Below the pieces are notes generated by a model. The model was given only the letters and a program-made list of their open reading frames with translations, made no database searches and was not told the origin of the DNA. The translations under genes and the position numbers were made by a program. From Gamsiella multidivaricata (lineage: Eukaryota > Mortierellomycota > Mortierellomycetes > Mortierellales > Mortierellaceae), in NCBI RefSeq assembly GCF_025024155.1, contig NW_026251780.1, positions 62,001 through 126,000 on the forward strand: 64,000 bases of DNA, written 5' to 3'. Below, one piece after another: positions 11,881 through 21,199 of this stretch. Positions within the stretch are counted from its first letter, which is position 1. Each line of letters opens with the position of its first letter.

Positions 11881-12428
11881 CTGTCAAGTTCTGGGCAGGC
11901 AGATAGATAGGAACGAGAGTAGCGTGCAAATAAATGAGCAAGAGCAGGTTCAAGACAAGGAGGTTTTGTATTGCAGACTGAGGAACTATGGCTATGATCT
12001 ATGGGGCTATTTCTACGTTCTACGGAGACTGGGACTTGAATCAAGGCTAGAAGCACGCGTGTACTAAACGATTGGTAAATAGATACCGTGCAGGAGGAAT
12101 GCGGTACAAGGTTTATATCATAGGCATGCGTGCGTAGCCGGACGCATCCTATAGGGTTACTTGATTAGACAGGAGAGCACTCATGACTTTCATGCGGACG
12201 CCGGAATGTAAGGAGCAACACTATTCGCTATTGCGTCCTTCTAGAAACCGTAGACGGAGTCGTGCTTGATAGTCGAGAGGCTACTGGATGGCGACTGTAG
12301 TCGCCTATGGTTCAGGGCTCGAGGACGCGACGCGATTCAGGAACGATTGGCAGTGCAGGGTTAGCACAAGCCACTAGGATCAAATGAAGTGAGCGCAGGT
12401 CTGTCCCGAACCTTAATTCGTGACACAA
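11881..12428. other. Spacer between direct repeats
   Basis: About 550 bases of mixed composition with no convincing gene, RNA or transposon end. Short frames here lack any recognisable motif. Confidence 0.3.
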
Positions 12429-12620
12429 GCATAGCAGTGGGCTCAAATTGTACTTTAGCTGTAGAAACATCAATCCTGTGTGCTGTTTCGTTGCTGGAGG
12501 AAAGCATTAAAGACCAATCATGCAAATTCCTCACTACACAGAACTGAACCCATCAAAAAATACCGATGAGATTCTGTATATACTGTCAATCTTGTCGGTT
12601 CCCTCATTTTTTTTCCCAAG
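12429..12620 (+). repeat. Direct repeat of about 200 bp, copy 2
   Basis: Partner of 11661-11880. It is followed at 12623 by another CATAGCAGTGGGCTCAA, the same phrase that opens the unit at 12430, so the start of a third, truncated unit may follow. No coding potential seen. Confidence 0.8.
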
Positions 12621-12954
12621 CATAGCAGTGGGCTCAATCGTTGACTTGAGTAGAAAAATGTAAAGTGAGCCAATGAAAGAAGTACCTCATTCCCTCATTG
12701 CACAATCTAAGGTTGCGCCCGAATTTGTTTGCAGGTTATTGAGAAGGCGAAAGAAACTATGGACATTTAGGGAATGTACAAGAACCAACCGATTACCCAG
12801 GTTGGATTGTGAAACAACTACAGCACATACAAAAAATAGTGTCAAAGAGAGAAAAAGAAAGAACTGAGAAAAGCGCACTGAACATTAAAACAGAAAATCA
12901 TACTCTCTGTACCTCACAATGAGCGCCATCCCAAGTGCCGTCCCAAGCATTAGT

Positions 12955-12962
12955 TATAAATA
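12955..12962 (+). promoter_or_regulatory. TATA box of the secreted-protein gene
   Basis: TATAAATA lies about 185 bases before the start codon at 13143 and is followed by T-rich sequence. Position and consensus support a core promoter, leaving a 5' UTR of roughly 150 bases. A small intron in the UTR is possible. Confidence 0.5.
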
Positions 12963-13142
12963 CTCCTCTTTTTTTTGTATTTTTTTTATTTTTTTTGTTC
13001 ACATCTCACAATCGATCTGAAGCACCAACCGTAAGTAACAAAAAGTCTCCTATCTACATTTTTTTATCTCTCGTGAACTACAGCACTGAATCAACTCAAT
13101 TATATTTCCTTACCTTTTTTTATATTTATTTAGTTTCTTGAA

Positions 13143-13817
13143 ATGCTGCTAAAGAAATTTACTCTCCTGGCTGCTTTTGTGGTTACAGTTTGCAGTGGTG
13201 CTGTTCTTCCTAATGTTACAGCATTAGAAAAACGTCCAGACGATGTTTCAGTCCAAGCTGTTGATTTCTCTATCTGCGGTGCTGCAATTGGAAAAGCTGC
13301 AGTTGAATTACTCAAGTTTTCCTGGAACACTGGACAAGCTCATCTAAAGGGAAACGCAGAAGCTTGCATCAACATGCTTCGGGGATCAAGCCAATGTTCA
13401 TCTGTGAAAAAAAGAAGTGGAAAAGCGAGTGCTGGAGATGATGTTGTATCAAGATGCTTCTGCGCATATTCAGTTGGTACCGCCATAAACGTTGAAAACT
13501 TTCTTGGAGAAGGGAGTCAAGCCACTCAAGCAATGCTCAATACAATTACTGGTGGATATTTTACAGGCGCCAACAATTTGGAATTCGACTGTGGTGATAA
13601 GCGTATGTTTACAAGTATTGTTGTGAGTTGTGCAAGTGACTCAGTGCAGGATCGCGTCGATCAGTGTAAGGGAGGCACTTATTCACCAAACAGTCAACTT
13701 GTCGAAAAAGCTAGAACGACAGTGCATTTGACAAAACCAGATACACCAGCACCATGCGAGATTCGTCCTCCGTACTGTAATCGCACTCCTTCAAATAATA
13801 ACACAATAGCTAATTAA
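13143..13817 (+). CDS. Secreted cysteine-rich protein with Kex2-type sites
   Basis: Unrecognised 224-residue protein, single exon. It opens with a clear signal peptide (MLLKKFTLLAAFVVTVCSG, cleavage about residue 20-24). A dibasic site, Leu-Glu-Lys-Arg, follows near residue 30, as in precursors processed by Kex2 in the Golgi. The mature part has about eleven cysteines, including a Cys-x-Cys near residue 105, and three N-glycosylation sequons (one before the KR site, two at the C-terminus). A second basic site (KKR) lies at about residue 83-85. This is the architecture of small secreted effectors and of processed fungal secreted peptides, but no family is evident, so a role in defence or interaction is only a guess. 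It is the only intact gene in a repeat-dense stretch and has its own TATA box. Confidence 0.72.
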   Translation: MLLKKFTLLAAFVVTVCSGAVLPNVTALEKRPDDVSVQAVDFSICGAAIGKAAVELLKFSWNTGQAHLKGNAEACINMLRGSSQCSSVKKRSGKASAGDDVVSRCFCAYSVGTAINVENFLGEGSQATQAMLNTITGGYFTGANNLEFDCGDKRMFTSIVVSCASDSVQDRVDQCKGGTYSPNSQLVEKARTTVHLTKPDTPAPCEIRPPYCNRTPSNNNTIAN

Positions 13818-13842
13818 GAGGAGATGAAAATCCTAAGTAGGG

Positions 13843-13843
13843 G

Positions 13844-13870
<27 letters not shown>
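13843..13870. repeat. Poly(T) tract
   Basis: A run of about 26 T follows a short G run shortly after the stop codon at 13817 and leads into an A run. It could act in 3'-end formation or be a slippage tract. Confidence 0.6.
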
Positions 13871-13879
<9 letters not shown>

Positions 13880-14523
13880 TAAATAAACTATAAGAGCCAA
13901 AGTGGTTCACTATCTAGTACGAAATGAACAAGGGGCTGGAGTGTCACAAAGTGGCAAGGCAGGGATTGGAAGTAAGGGAAGGAAATGGCAATGATAATAT
14001 TTTATTGCAAGATAGTGTACTATGGCTAAAAGGACGAGGTAAGTATTTATGCCAATGCATTTTCTAGGTACGGGCTGGGACAGGTGGACAAAGGAACAGG
14101 AGGACATTGAAATTAGAGTAAGTAGAAAGCTTATAGTGAATAAAGCTTCTCTTCGTGGCAAGGTGATGAGTGCAGGGGCCTTGGTGAGAGCGACGGAGTT
14201 GAATGAGGGAGGAAGGGGCGCTGATCGAGGGAGGGGGCTGAGTCGAAGGAACCGGGAAGGGTTCCTGTTCGTTGGTGGTGTTCAGGGTGTTGCTAGGCGA
14301 GGATGGAGTGTGCCTAGGGGAAGTGATGAGTGTTGGACGCGACGAGGGTGAGTGTTTTGAACGCGACACTGGCATTGTTTTCGTGTGACGCGCATTTGTC
14401 GCCAAATGCACTCAGGCCCAATTGCTCTCTCGCACACTCCTGTTCCTTCACACTCATCGTTCGTGACATGGAGTGGGAGTGGGTGGGATACCCATTGTCT
14501 CTTCCTGTCGAACAATGGCTTTA
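13871..14523. other. Non-coding stretch
   Basis: G-rich on the plus strand at 14160-14340. Frames on both strands are low-complexity (Pro/Ser/Thr-rich on the minus strand) with no start context or motif. I see no gene. Confidence 0.3.
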
Positions 14524-14834
14524 GTCGTTAGTGCCCCAGGTCTATGAACTAGGCGGAAAAGGCCACGAGGCAGCTCAACTGGAGTTCTTCAAGAAGAACT
14601 ACACTATAATAACCAAAGCCAACAGGGTGGATATGTTTGACAAAAAGCACTGGGTTTATAGAGAGTAAGACAGTTCTTTATGCCAGTAGTCTTCATTCAT
14701 TTTCCATTGAGATGAACCCGAATAAAAATCCAGAGAATATCTTTCGATGGGGTATCGCTAAAGACGATCATGGTAAGAGAGTCGAAAAGAGTCGAAAAAT
14801 AATGTACCAAGAAAGAGATCTAACCCTGAAATAA
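14524..14834 (+). pseudogene. Fragment of an unrecognised gene upstream of repeat copy B
   Basis: A plus-strand frame opens after a TTTAG acceptor-like site and reads VPQVYELGGKGHEAAQLEFF, then KKNYTIITKANRVDMFDKKH. It shifts by one base near 14660 into SKTVLYASSLHSFSIEMNPN, followed by ENIFRWGIAKDDHG. The last residues abut GTAAGA, where copy B of the 550-bp repeat starts. The composition looks like real protein, but the frame shift argues for a decayed copy. The 100-residue frame inside the repeat may be its 3' exon. I do not recognise the family. Confidence 0.4.
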
Positions 14835-15322
14835 ATCATTCTTTTCTATCAAGGTCCAAGGCTGTCAGAGAACTTTTCTTAGCATTTCAGAAAATCGAAT
14901 CATCCACAAAGTATGTCTTTTTCGAGATACAAGATGACCTAATTGGAGCAGAAACGACCAATATTCCAAGGGAGCCGAGGAAAGTGACCTTGAAGAATAG
15001 AAATGGAACAAGGGTAACAATTCAGGAAGACCTTGATTTGCAGCAATTCCATTTGTTCTGGCTCGTTCCACAACTGAAAGATTCAAAACAAGTGTTGTTC
15101 CCGTTCACGAAGGTCGATTGGGAAGATTTATGGGAGGATTTAATTGCGAAAACAAGAGAAGCTTCCAAATTCATCCCACTCGCGACATTGAGAATGTTGA
15201 CACCCAGCGCAGAGGGGGGAAAAGATAGACTTATCCAACAGATTCTCCAAGACATTGTTCCTACACAGCGACCCTCCATCCTCTGAGAGCCGTAACTGCC
15301 AGTTGCTGTCACGTTGTCAGAT
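14773..15322 (+). repeat. 550-bp direct repeat, copy B
   Basis: Partner of 10540-11089. It begins at GTAAGAG, a perfect splice-donor sequence, directly after the coding-like fragment, and ends at GTCAGAT just before an AT-rich micro-repeat (AAATAAATTATAC three times, 15321-15359). It includes the identical 100-residue frame (14984-15286). Confidence 0.85.
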
Positions 15323-16410
15323 AAATTATACAAATAAATTATACAAATAAATTATACATCAATAAGGGTCATCAATGATTTTGCGGTGGGCTGCTTGGTC
15401 TGCCAGGACGCGACAGATTATTTAAGGTTAGGGAAGAATTTAAATTAAAGAGGCGTTTTGCGGCTCAATGCGTGCCAAAACTTTAATTCAGCTGAAAAGA
15501 TCTTTCCCCAGGGTCTCGTTCATCCGGCCAAGAACATAATATCGAAGGTTACCAAGCGATGGTGTAGTTCCTTGTTGACGGTGACATTCGCGGTGTGGGT
15601 CCTGACGGGCCTGACGGGCATGGGTCCGGCCATGGGGACGCTGTCCTGATGCGAATTGTGGCGGCACGTCGGATAACATGCTCCCCGATAAGCTCGCGGG
15701 CGCGGGCGACATTGGCGACGTTGGCGGTGTCGAAAAGCGTGTCGTAGATCTGACGAAGCGAATCTAACTCCACGTTGACGTTGACGTTCTCGGTGTGGGT
15801 CCAGATGGGCTAGATAGGCGTGGTTCTGGGTATGGGGACGTCGTGTGCGAGGGAGCAAGTGATTTGGTGTTGTTGGGACATGGCGGGTGGAGGTGGAGGA
15901 GGAAAGAAGGAGAAAGCGCGTTACATCGACGTTGCAAGACTGCATTTTCAACCTGGCCGCATTCTGTACCTCAAAAACACGCAACCGCTGTCCTATGTCC
16001 CCCAGCGTCCAGGCCTCTTACACAGCATAGAAGGCACCAAGAGTTGGCGACAGGTAGATTATATAAGGGTTTAATAAGGGGGTGCCAGCTCGTATGTGTA
16101 GGTATCTGGTATAAAAAGGGCCGTGGCTCCCATTTGACTCTTATTTCTGAACGAATCTTTTTAAACCCTCCTTCTTTTTCTCTCGAGAGGCTCGTCATCG
16201 AAAATCGGTTCAGGCAGGCCATCCATGTCTACCTCTGAAGGTTGGTAATCAATAGATCCTGGGAGATTCCTTGTATCCGAGGCACTCGCGAAGAACGCCA
16301 GGTCCAGCTTCAAGAAAGGTTTAATAAGGGAAGGGAATTACACATACAACTGCTTTCCGCTTCATGGATAAAAATGCGTTTAATAAGAAACTATCCTATC
16401 TGCGACATGT
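15323..16410. other. Repeat-derived spacer with an LTR-like promoter
   Basis: After the AT-rich triplet repeat comes G/C-rich sequence whose minus strand encodes short Gag-like helical pieces (LDSLRQIYDTLFDTANVANV at about 15700). At 16110 there is TATAAAAAGG followed by a pyrimidine-rich run, as in a solo LTR promoter. No intact gene. Confidence 0.3.
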
Positions 16411-16530
16411 TCTGTTGTTGCTGTTTTCGTTGTTGTTGCTGCTGTTGCTGTTGATGTTGCTGTTGTTGTTGTTGCTGCTGTTGTTGCTGCTGTTGCTGCT
16501 GCCGTTGTTGCTGTTGCTGTTGTCCACATA
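16411..16530. repeat. TTG/CTG trinucleotide repeat tract
   Basis: About 120 bases of interrupted TTG/CTG triplets (CAA/CAG on the other strand). Either strand would give homopolymeric Leu or Gln. No flanking coding exon was found, so it is called as a microsatellite. Confidence 0.8.
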
Positions 16531-16800
16531 TTCTTTATTATTGACGGAGGCGTTTGCATCGCGAGCGTGTCATCGGAACAAGGTCAACATATTGAATTAC
16601 TTGTCCAACACTTGGTTTGGCCTTGCACATTCTTTTGCTTGTCCCGGCCCCTCCGACATCCTCCTTGAAATATATGGTGGTTTTTGAAGTCAGTGAGAAA
16701 GAGATGTGTCTCCAAACACACATCTACACGATATTTATTAATCAACTCTAGATTAAGTTTCAGAGGTGATAGATTTATATAGTAATATAGTACACTGGAC

Positions 16801-17932
16801 TCAGCTGAATATGCAGCACTCCTCATCAACCTCAGATATGAATCTTTTTCCATAATTGTTCTCTAGCTCCTCCGGCTCGTCGTTGTCGCTATGGTCGTCG
16901 CAGTCGGCACCTTCATTGCTGCTGTGGTCGTCGCGGTCAGCACCTTCATCGCTGTTGTTGTTGTTGTTGTCGTCGCTGTCGTTGTCGTTGTCGTTGTCGT
17001 TGTCGCTGTCGCTGTCGCTGTTGTTGTTGTTGATGTTGTTGATGTTGATGTTGCTGTTGTTGTTGTTGTTGTTGATGTTGTGGTCGTTGTCACTGTTGTC
17101 GTCGCTGTTGTTGTCGCTGTTGTCCTCAACACGGTCAACGACAGCAAACATTCTAGCAATCTGTTTCGCATCCAGGGGTAGGGCAGGACCAGGGATAGGC
17201 TTGCGGAGCGCGTCATGTGTATACTTGTGGGGTTCATCCTCAAGGTCAAAGTACACGATTGTATGACTATATCCGGAACAACCAGCTTCCTCCACCAAGC
17301 AACAAATGTGGTAGGCATTTTGTCGAGTTCCGTGAAGTTCAACGGAGCAAAGATTTGGCAGATGTGCAACTGGTGTCAAAGGACGAGCAATGTGCATTTG
17401 ATTGGTTCGTCTCTCTAAATAAATAGGTAAAAACATAAAATATCAGACATTAACGCGTAAATTTTGTGACATGTCCCTGCAAATAAGAGGATGAATTACT
17501 TTTTGGGGTCCGAACAATCGCATTTCGTGTGCTCGTCTGCCATTCCTCGAGACTTTTGGCGGATGTCAGAGTAGAGATGATCTTGATAGATAAGTCATAT
17601 GGTGACTTAAAAGACGCTTTCTCCGGCTTCGAAACACTCAAGTAGAATGCAAGAAGAACGCTTATTGCAACTGTGCTATTCATCGTGTTGACAATGGGAG
17701 GAGCCAGGCGAAGATTGTTCTTGGAGGCAAACTGTAGCATTCTTTTTAAAGACACTGCAACAACATCTTGGCCAGGAGAGGTATCCCATCCGCGTTGAGT
17801 CGAGCTGCAAAATAAGGAATCGATCTCGTCTCGGAGCTTTTCAAACAAGCCTGGACCGAACAAGGTAAGATCATCGCACTGATTCTCGAAAAAAGTCATC
17901 GTGGCTTCTTTGGATGAATTGACGTGAAGCAT
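16801..17932 (-). CDS. Unknown protein with a long Asn/Asp/Ser-rich tail
   Basis: Not recognised. Two exons, 17932-17500 and 17414-16801, join in frame through an 85-nt intron (GTAATT...TTTAG), giving about 348 residues. The first part is globular-looking (DDLTLFGPGLFEKLRDEID, NTMNSTVAISVLLAFYLS). After the splice comes a basic KKRRTNQMH and a Cys/His-containing segment (AYHICCLVEEAGCSGYSHT). The last 100 residues are almost only Asn, Asp and Ser, encoded by GTT/GTC triplet-like DNA, then EELENNYGKRF and a Cys-containing end. Upstream, coding-like sequence stops at an LTR terminus (17951), so the true N-terminus may have been cut by that insertion. Met 17932 is the first internal candidate. 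Confidence 0.45.
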
Positions 17933-17950
17933 ATTTCTATGTTTTCTTAT

Positions 17951-18713
17951 TGTCACGAACCTATGCTTATTCAGAGTCAAGGTGGCGAGCTTGGCTCAAA
18001 TCCATGGCCATGGAGGGAGCAGAGGGGGCTGGCAAAGCTGGAGGTGGAGCTGGAGAGATGGCGGGGCGGGAGACAGTAATCGGAGGTCGAGATGTTGAAG
18101 AGGTTGTGGAGGAATTGGAGCGATGTGTGGTTGGACTGTGTTGTTTTTCCACGTAGCGGGCATATTGTCGTTTGTCGATGTTGATGGCCTTGGCAGTAAA
18201 TTCGGAAAACTCTTTGGGCTCGTCAACGAGGGCAAGCATGTCTTGGACGGCGTCTTTCAGGCCTAGTCGGTACTGGGAGATCTTGGCAGCGTCGTTCCAG
18301 TCGGTCTCGGACGCGAGCTCCACAAATTTGTTGGTGTAGTCCATCGCAGAACCCTTCTGCAACAGCAGCAGAGTCAAGGGGTCAAGGGCAGTGGTCAAGT
18401 AGGAATGCGTAGAAATGAATGCTGTTTAATGATCGTAAGTAGGGTCTATATATACATGTCTGGGGCCTATTGTACAGTGTCGTAGTGGAGTTGTCATGAT
18501 GCCGGGCTCCCATCCTGGCTCTGTGTGTCGTAACCGTGCAGCTTGGTAACCGAGTGGTAATCCTGTTGCACCTTCTGTCGCAGCGAGCGGAGTTGGGCTT
18601 CCGCAACAACGTGGGCATTTGTGATAGTATCCTAGGCTAACCTTCTGCTTAGCCCTCAACCACGCCCCCATCACCGCGCCTCCACCACTGCGCCCCCTGT
18701 ATATTAGTATAAA
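17951..18713 (-). mobile_element. LTR-retroelement fragments: Gag C-terminal piece and LTR-like pieces
   Basis: Minus frame 18398-17967 encodes a Ty3-type Gag segment (QKGSAMDYTNKFVELASETD, then SQYRLGLKDAVQDML) ending in a Pro/Ser-rich linker and MDLSQARHLDSE. Another Gag piece in a different frame lies at about 18640-18500 (VVAEAQLRSLRQKVQQDYHS). Between them is LTR-like sequence with a TATATATA box. The left edge TGTCACGAAC recurs at 21200, so it is probably the LTR 3' terminus. The pieces are out of order and frame: a scrambled relic. Confidence 0.6.
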
Positions 18714-18715
18714 TA

Positions 18716-18924
18716 CAGTATGGTGCAAAACTGATTCAATGATGCGATGATTTTTGCGTTGGCACTCGCCTACAAGGAACCAATGCCTCAGCCGTCGTCA
18801 TATTCACCACAAATGTAGCCCATCCAATGACGAACAGGGCTGCTTGCTTTGGAGCCAGAAGTATGCACACCCATTGCTGCATGACGATTGTGCCATCCGT
18901 CATCATTGAATCAGTTTTGCACCT
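18716..18924 (+). repeat. Left terminal inverted repeat of the Tc1-like element
   Basis: Its outer 23 bases (18722-18744, GGTGCAAAACTGATTCAATG plus ATG) recur inverted at its inner edge (18901-18923). Each terminal repeat is therefore itself bounded by a short inverted repeat. Confidence 0.9.
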
Positions 18925-19044
18925 TAACCTCATTTTTATGTAATTTTAAATACCATTGTCATTTTCATCAGATTCATTATAAATGAACCCATTTTGTGTT
19001 TCGTTTTCCTGTTTGCCTTATTCTACTCTATCTATCTGCAAAAA

Positions 19045-20076
19045 ATGAAGCCCGTACCTCCATCCACTGTTAAGGAAGCAATAAGCCTCATGTCTGAGGG
19101 TATTTCCACTCGTGAGACAGCCCAACGTCTTACCATCTCTCAGGCAACGGCTAGCAGAATACGTTCAGGTTACAAAGAAAACATGCCGAGCAACAAGGGA
19201 GGCCGTCCGAGAAAGATTGGTCAAGAAACCGTGGAGCACCTCAAGCTGAACATGAAGCGCGGACTTCTTAGGACTGCCGTGGAGGCCAAGAGCGAGGCCA
19301 ACAGGATGTTGGCACGACCTGTATCGGTGTGGACAGTTCGACGGCGACTTCGGGAAGCTGGACTAGTGGCCAAAAAGATTGTCAAGCGACCAGCACTCAA
19401 AACAAAGCACATTAGAGGTCGTATGCAGTTTGTCAAGAAATACAAAGAGTGGACGGAAGAGGACTGGGCCACAGTTGTATGGTCAGACGAGTGCAAAATC
19501 AATAGGATCTGTTCTGATGCCATTAGGTGGGTCTGGGACGACGCGCCGGGGCGACTGACAAGCCGTACAGTCCAGGGAACAGTCAAGTTTGGCGGCGGAA
19601 GCGTCATGGTATGGTCTTGTATGTCATGGTACGGACCTGGCTATATCGCAAAGATCGATGAGACCCTAGACTCCCAGTTGTATATCCAGATTCTGAAGGA
19701 GGATCTACAGATGTCTGTCGAGGAGTGGGGCATGGCCAAGGACGAATTCATCTTCCAGCACGACAACGATCCGAAGCATATGGCCAAGGTCACCAAGGCA
19801 TTTCTGGAGTCCGTCCATATGACTGAGGCTGATGAGCGCCTTCTATATTGGCCAGCACAGTCTCCTGATCTGAACCCGATCGAGCATATGTGGGCCTATC
19901 TCAAAGTACAGCTGGGAAAGTATCCAAATCCGCCAAAAAGCTGCAAGGAGCTATGGGAGAGAATATCAACGGAATGGTACAAGATACCAGTTGATTTCTG
20001 CCGGGAACTCATCAGGAGCATGCCGAGGAGGCTCAGCGCGGTCCATAGAGCGAAGGGCAAGCAAACTAAGTACTAA
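19045..20076 (+). CDS. Tc1-like DDE transposase
   Basis: 343 residues, one exon. The N-terminus holds a helix-turn-helix of the paired/homeo type (STVKEAISLMSEGISTRETA, then LTISQATASRIRSG), a GGRPRK AT-hook-like motif, and a second HTH around RPVSVWTVRRRLREAGL. The catalytic DDE core follows: first Asp in VVWSDECKINR, GGGSVMVWSCMSW, second Asp in FQHDNDPKHMAK, and Glu in SPDLNPIEHMW. I count 39 residues between the second Asp and the Glu, against 34 in canonical Tc1. I chose the ATG at 19045; the frame stays open upstream to 18994 but without an ATG. The gene appears functional. Confidence 0.93.
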   Translation: MKPVPPSTVKEAISLMSEGISTRETAQRLTISQATASRIRSGYKENMPSNKGGRPRKIGQETVEHLKLNMKRGLLRTAVEAKSEANRMLARPVSVWTVRRRLREAGLVAKKIVKRPALKTKHIRGRMQFVKKYKEWTEEDWATVVWSDECKINRICSDAIRWVWDDAPGRLTSRTVQGTVKFGGGSVMVWSCMSWYGPGYIAKIDETLDSQLYIQILKEDLQMSVEEWGMAKDEFIFQHDNDPKHMAKVTKAFLESVHMTEADERLLYWPAQSPDLNPIEHMWAYLKVQLGKYPNPPKSCKELWERISTEWYKIPVDFCRELIRSMPRRLSAVHRAKGKQTKY

Positions 20077-20105
20077 AGAGGTACCGTTCTTCGTATTCAA
20101 GGAGT

Positions 20106-20314
20106 AGGTGCAAAACTGATTCAATGATGACGGATGGCACAATCGTCATGCAGCAATGGGTGTGCATACTTCTGGCTCCAAAGCAAGCAGCCCTGTTCGT
20201 CATTGGATGGGCTACATTTGTGGTGAATATGACGACGGCTGAGGCATTGGTTCCTTGTAGGCGAGTGCCAACGCAAAAATCATCGCATCATTGAATCAGT
20301 TTTGCACCATACTG
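20106..20314 (-). repeat. Right terminal inverted repeat of the Tc1-like element
   Basis: Reverse complement of 18716-18924. It has the same internal organisation, with the outer 23-base motif repeated inverted at the inner edge. Confidence 0.9.
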
Positions 20315-20316
20315 TA

Positions 20317-21145
20317 CCTCTATCTCTCTGTATAATAAAGATCATCCGTTCTAGCCCTTGTCTCTTGTCCCCTGCCTCTCGTGTTCCTACCTCGTGTCCT
20401 CTTGTTCCTGCACTTGTTCCTTCCTTCGTTTTGTTGCTATTACAGCATTCTGGATGCCGAAGTTTTCGGACATAGTCTTGGTGAAGGTATCGTAGCTGGA
20501 GATAATCATTGGGCGAGCGGCAGGAGGCTTGTTGAAGTCGGCGATATATTGTTCCATGTATTTGAAGGCTGAGCCTTCTCCCAAGCGGGAGATAGCAAAC
20601 AGGATCTTGTCGGTGTCGTTTGGGTACTGGGTTGCGTTGGCGGTGAAAAACAGTGATAGGTGGGACAGGAAAATTTTCCATTCTTCTCGTTTGCCAGAGA
20701 ATGCGGTGGGCGGTGGGACTTTGGGCTTGCTGGAAGACGCTTGTGGGACCGCGGTGGAGGCGGACAGCTTCGCGGCCTCGACGTCCCCCTTGGTGGCCCA
20801 ATTAGCTGCAGCATCGCGGCGGAAAGTATCAACAGATCGGCGGATCTCATCTAAGTCCGCGCGGATGGCGACATGGATCAAATTACTAGCTTGGGTAACC
20901 ACCTCGGTCTTGTCCATCTCGGTTTGCTTGTGGATTTGGGCGGGGATACCGACGGTTACGGCGTTCTCAATCATAGCTAGTCTCGGATCCAGGCCATTAA
21001 CAAGGTTTCGGAAGAATTCAAAGTGGTTGTGTAGGAACAGAAGAGACGGTTCGATGGTCGTGAGACTCTTAATGTCGTTTTCAATGGCAGTGATGCGTGC
21101 ATCCATGGCGGTGAGGAGCTGAAGAGCGTCAGGAGTAGCGGCCAT
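20317..21145 (-). pseudogene. Ty3/gypsy Gag, N-terminal part
   Basis: Begins MAATPDALQLLTAMDARITA at 21145 and runs through a coiled-coil-like N-terminus (VEAAKLSASTAV) into a Gag capsid-like segment: PTAFSGKREEWKIFLSHLSL, DTDKILFAISRLGEGSAFKY, then SSYDTFTKTMSENFGIQNAV. After that the Gag frame degenerates into a Glu/Gln-rich tail at about 20387. The rest of Gag is found only as scrambled pieces beyond the Tc1 element (17967-18640). The frame is intact up to the break, so this could be the gag of a short non-autonomous LTR element. Confidence 0.65.
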
Positions 21146-21199
21146 GGCAGGACAAAATCAAAAAAATAGTAAAAAGGTCAAGGTTGTGTGATCTAGCAA

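Larger units (their letters stand above)
18716..20314 (+). mobile_element. Complete Tc1/mariner-like transposon, 1599 bp, TA target duplication
   Basis: Flanked by TA (18714-18715 and 20315-20316) with ends 5'-CAGTATGGTGCAAAAC and its complement, the CAGT start usual for Tc1 elements. The two terminal inverted repeats are each about 209 bp and match over their full length where compared. One uninterrupted transposase gene lies between them. Terminal repeats, target duplication and gene are all intact, so this could be an active or recently active copy. It sits inside older Gag/LTR debris. Confidence 0.92.

Noticed and set aside
13143..13817. Assignment of the secreted protein as a killer-type toxin
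   Set aside because: Signal peptide and Kex2 site alone are not specific; no toxin family motif is visible.
14064..14515. Minus-strand Pro/Ser/Thr-rich frames
   Set aside because: Overlapping frames of similar quality on both strands, G-rich DNA, no motif or exon partner.
16856..17266. Plus-strand Leu/Ser- and Val-rich frames
   Set aside because: Produced by the triplet-repeat DNA on the strand opposite the Asn/Asp-rich gene.
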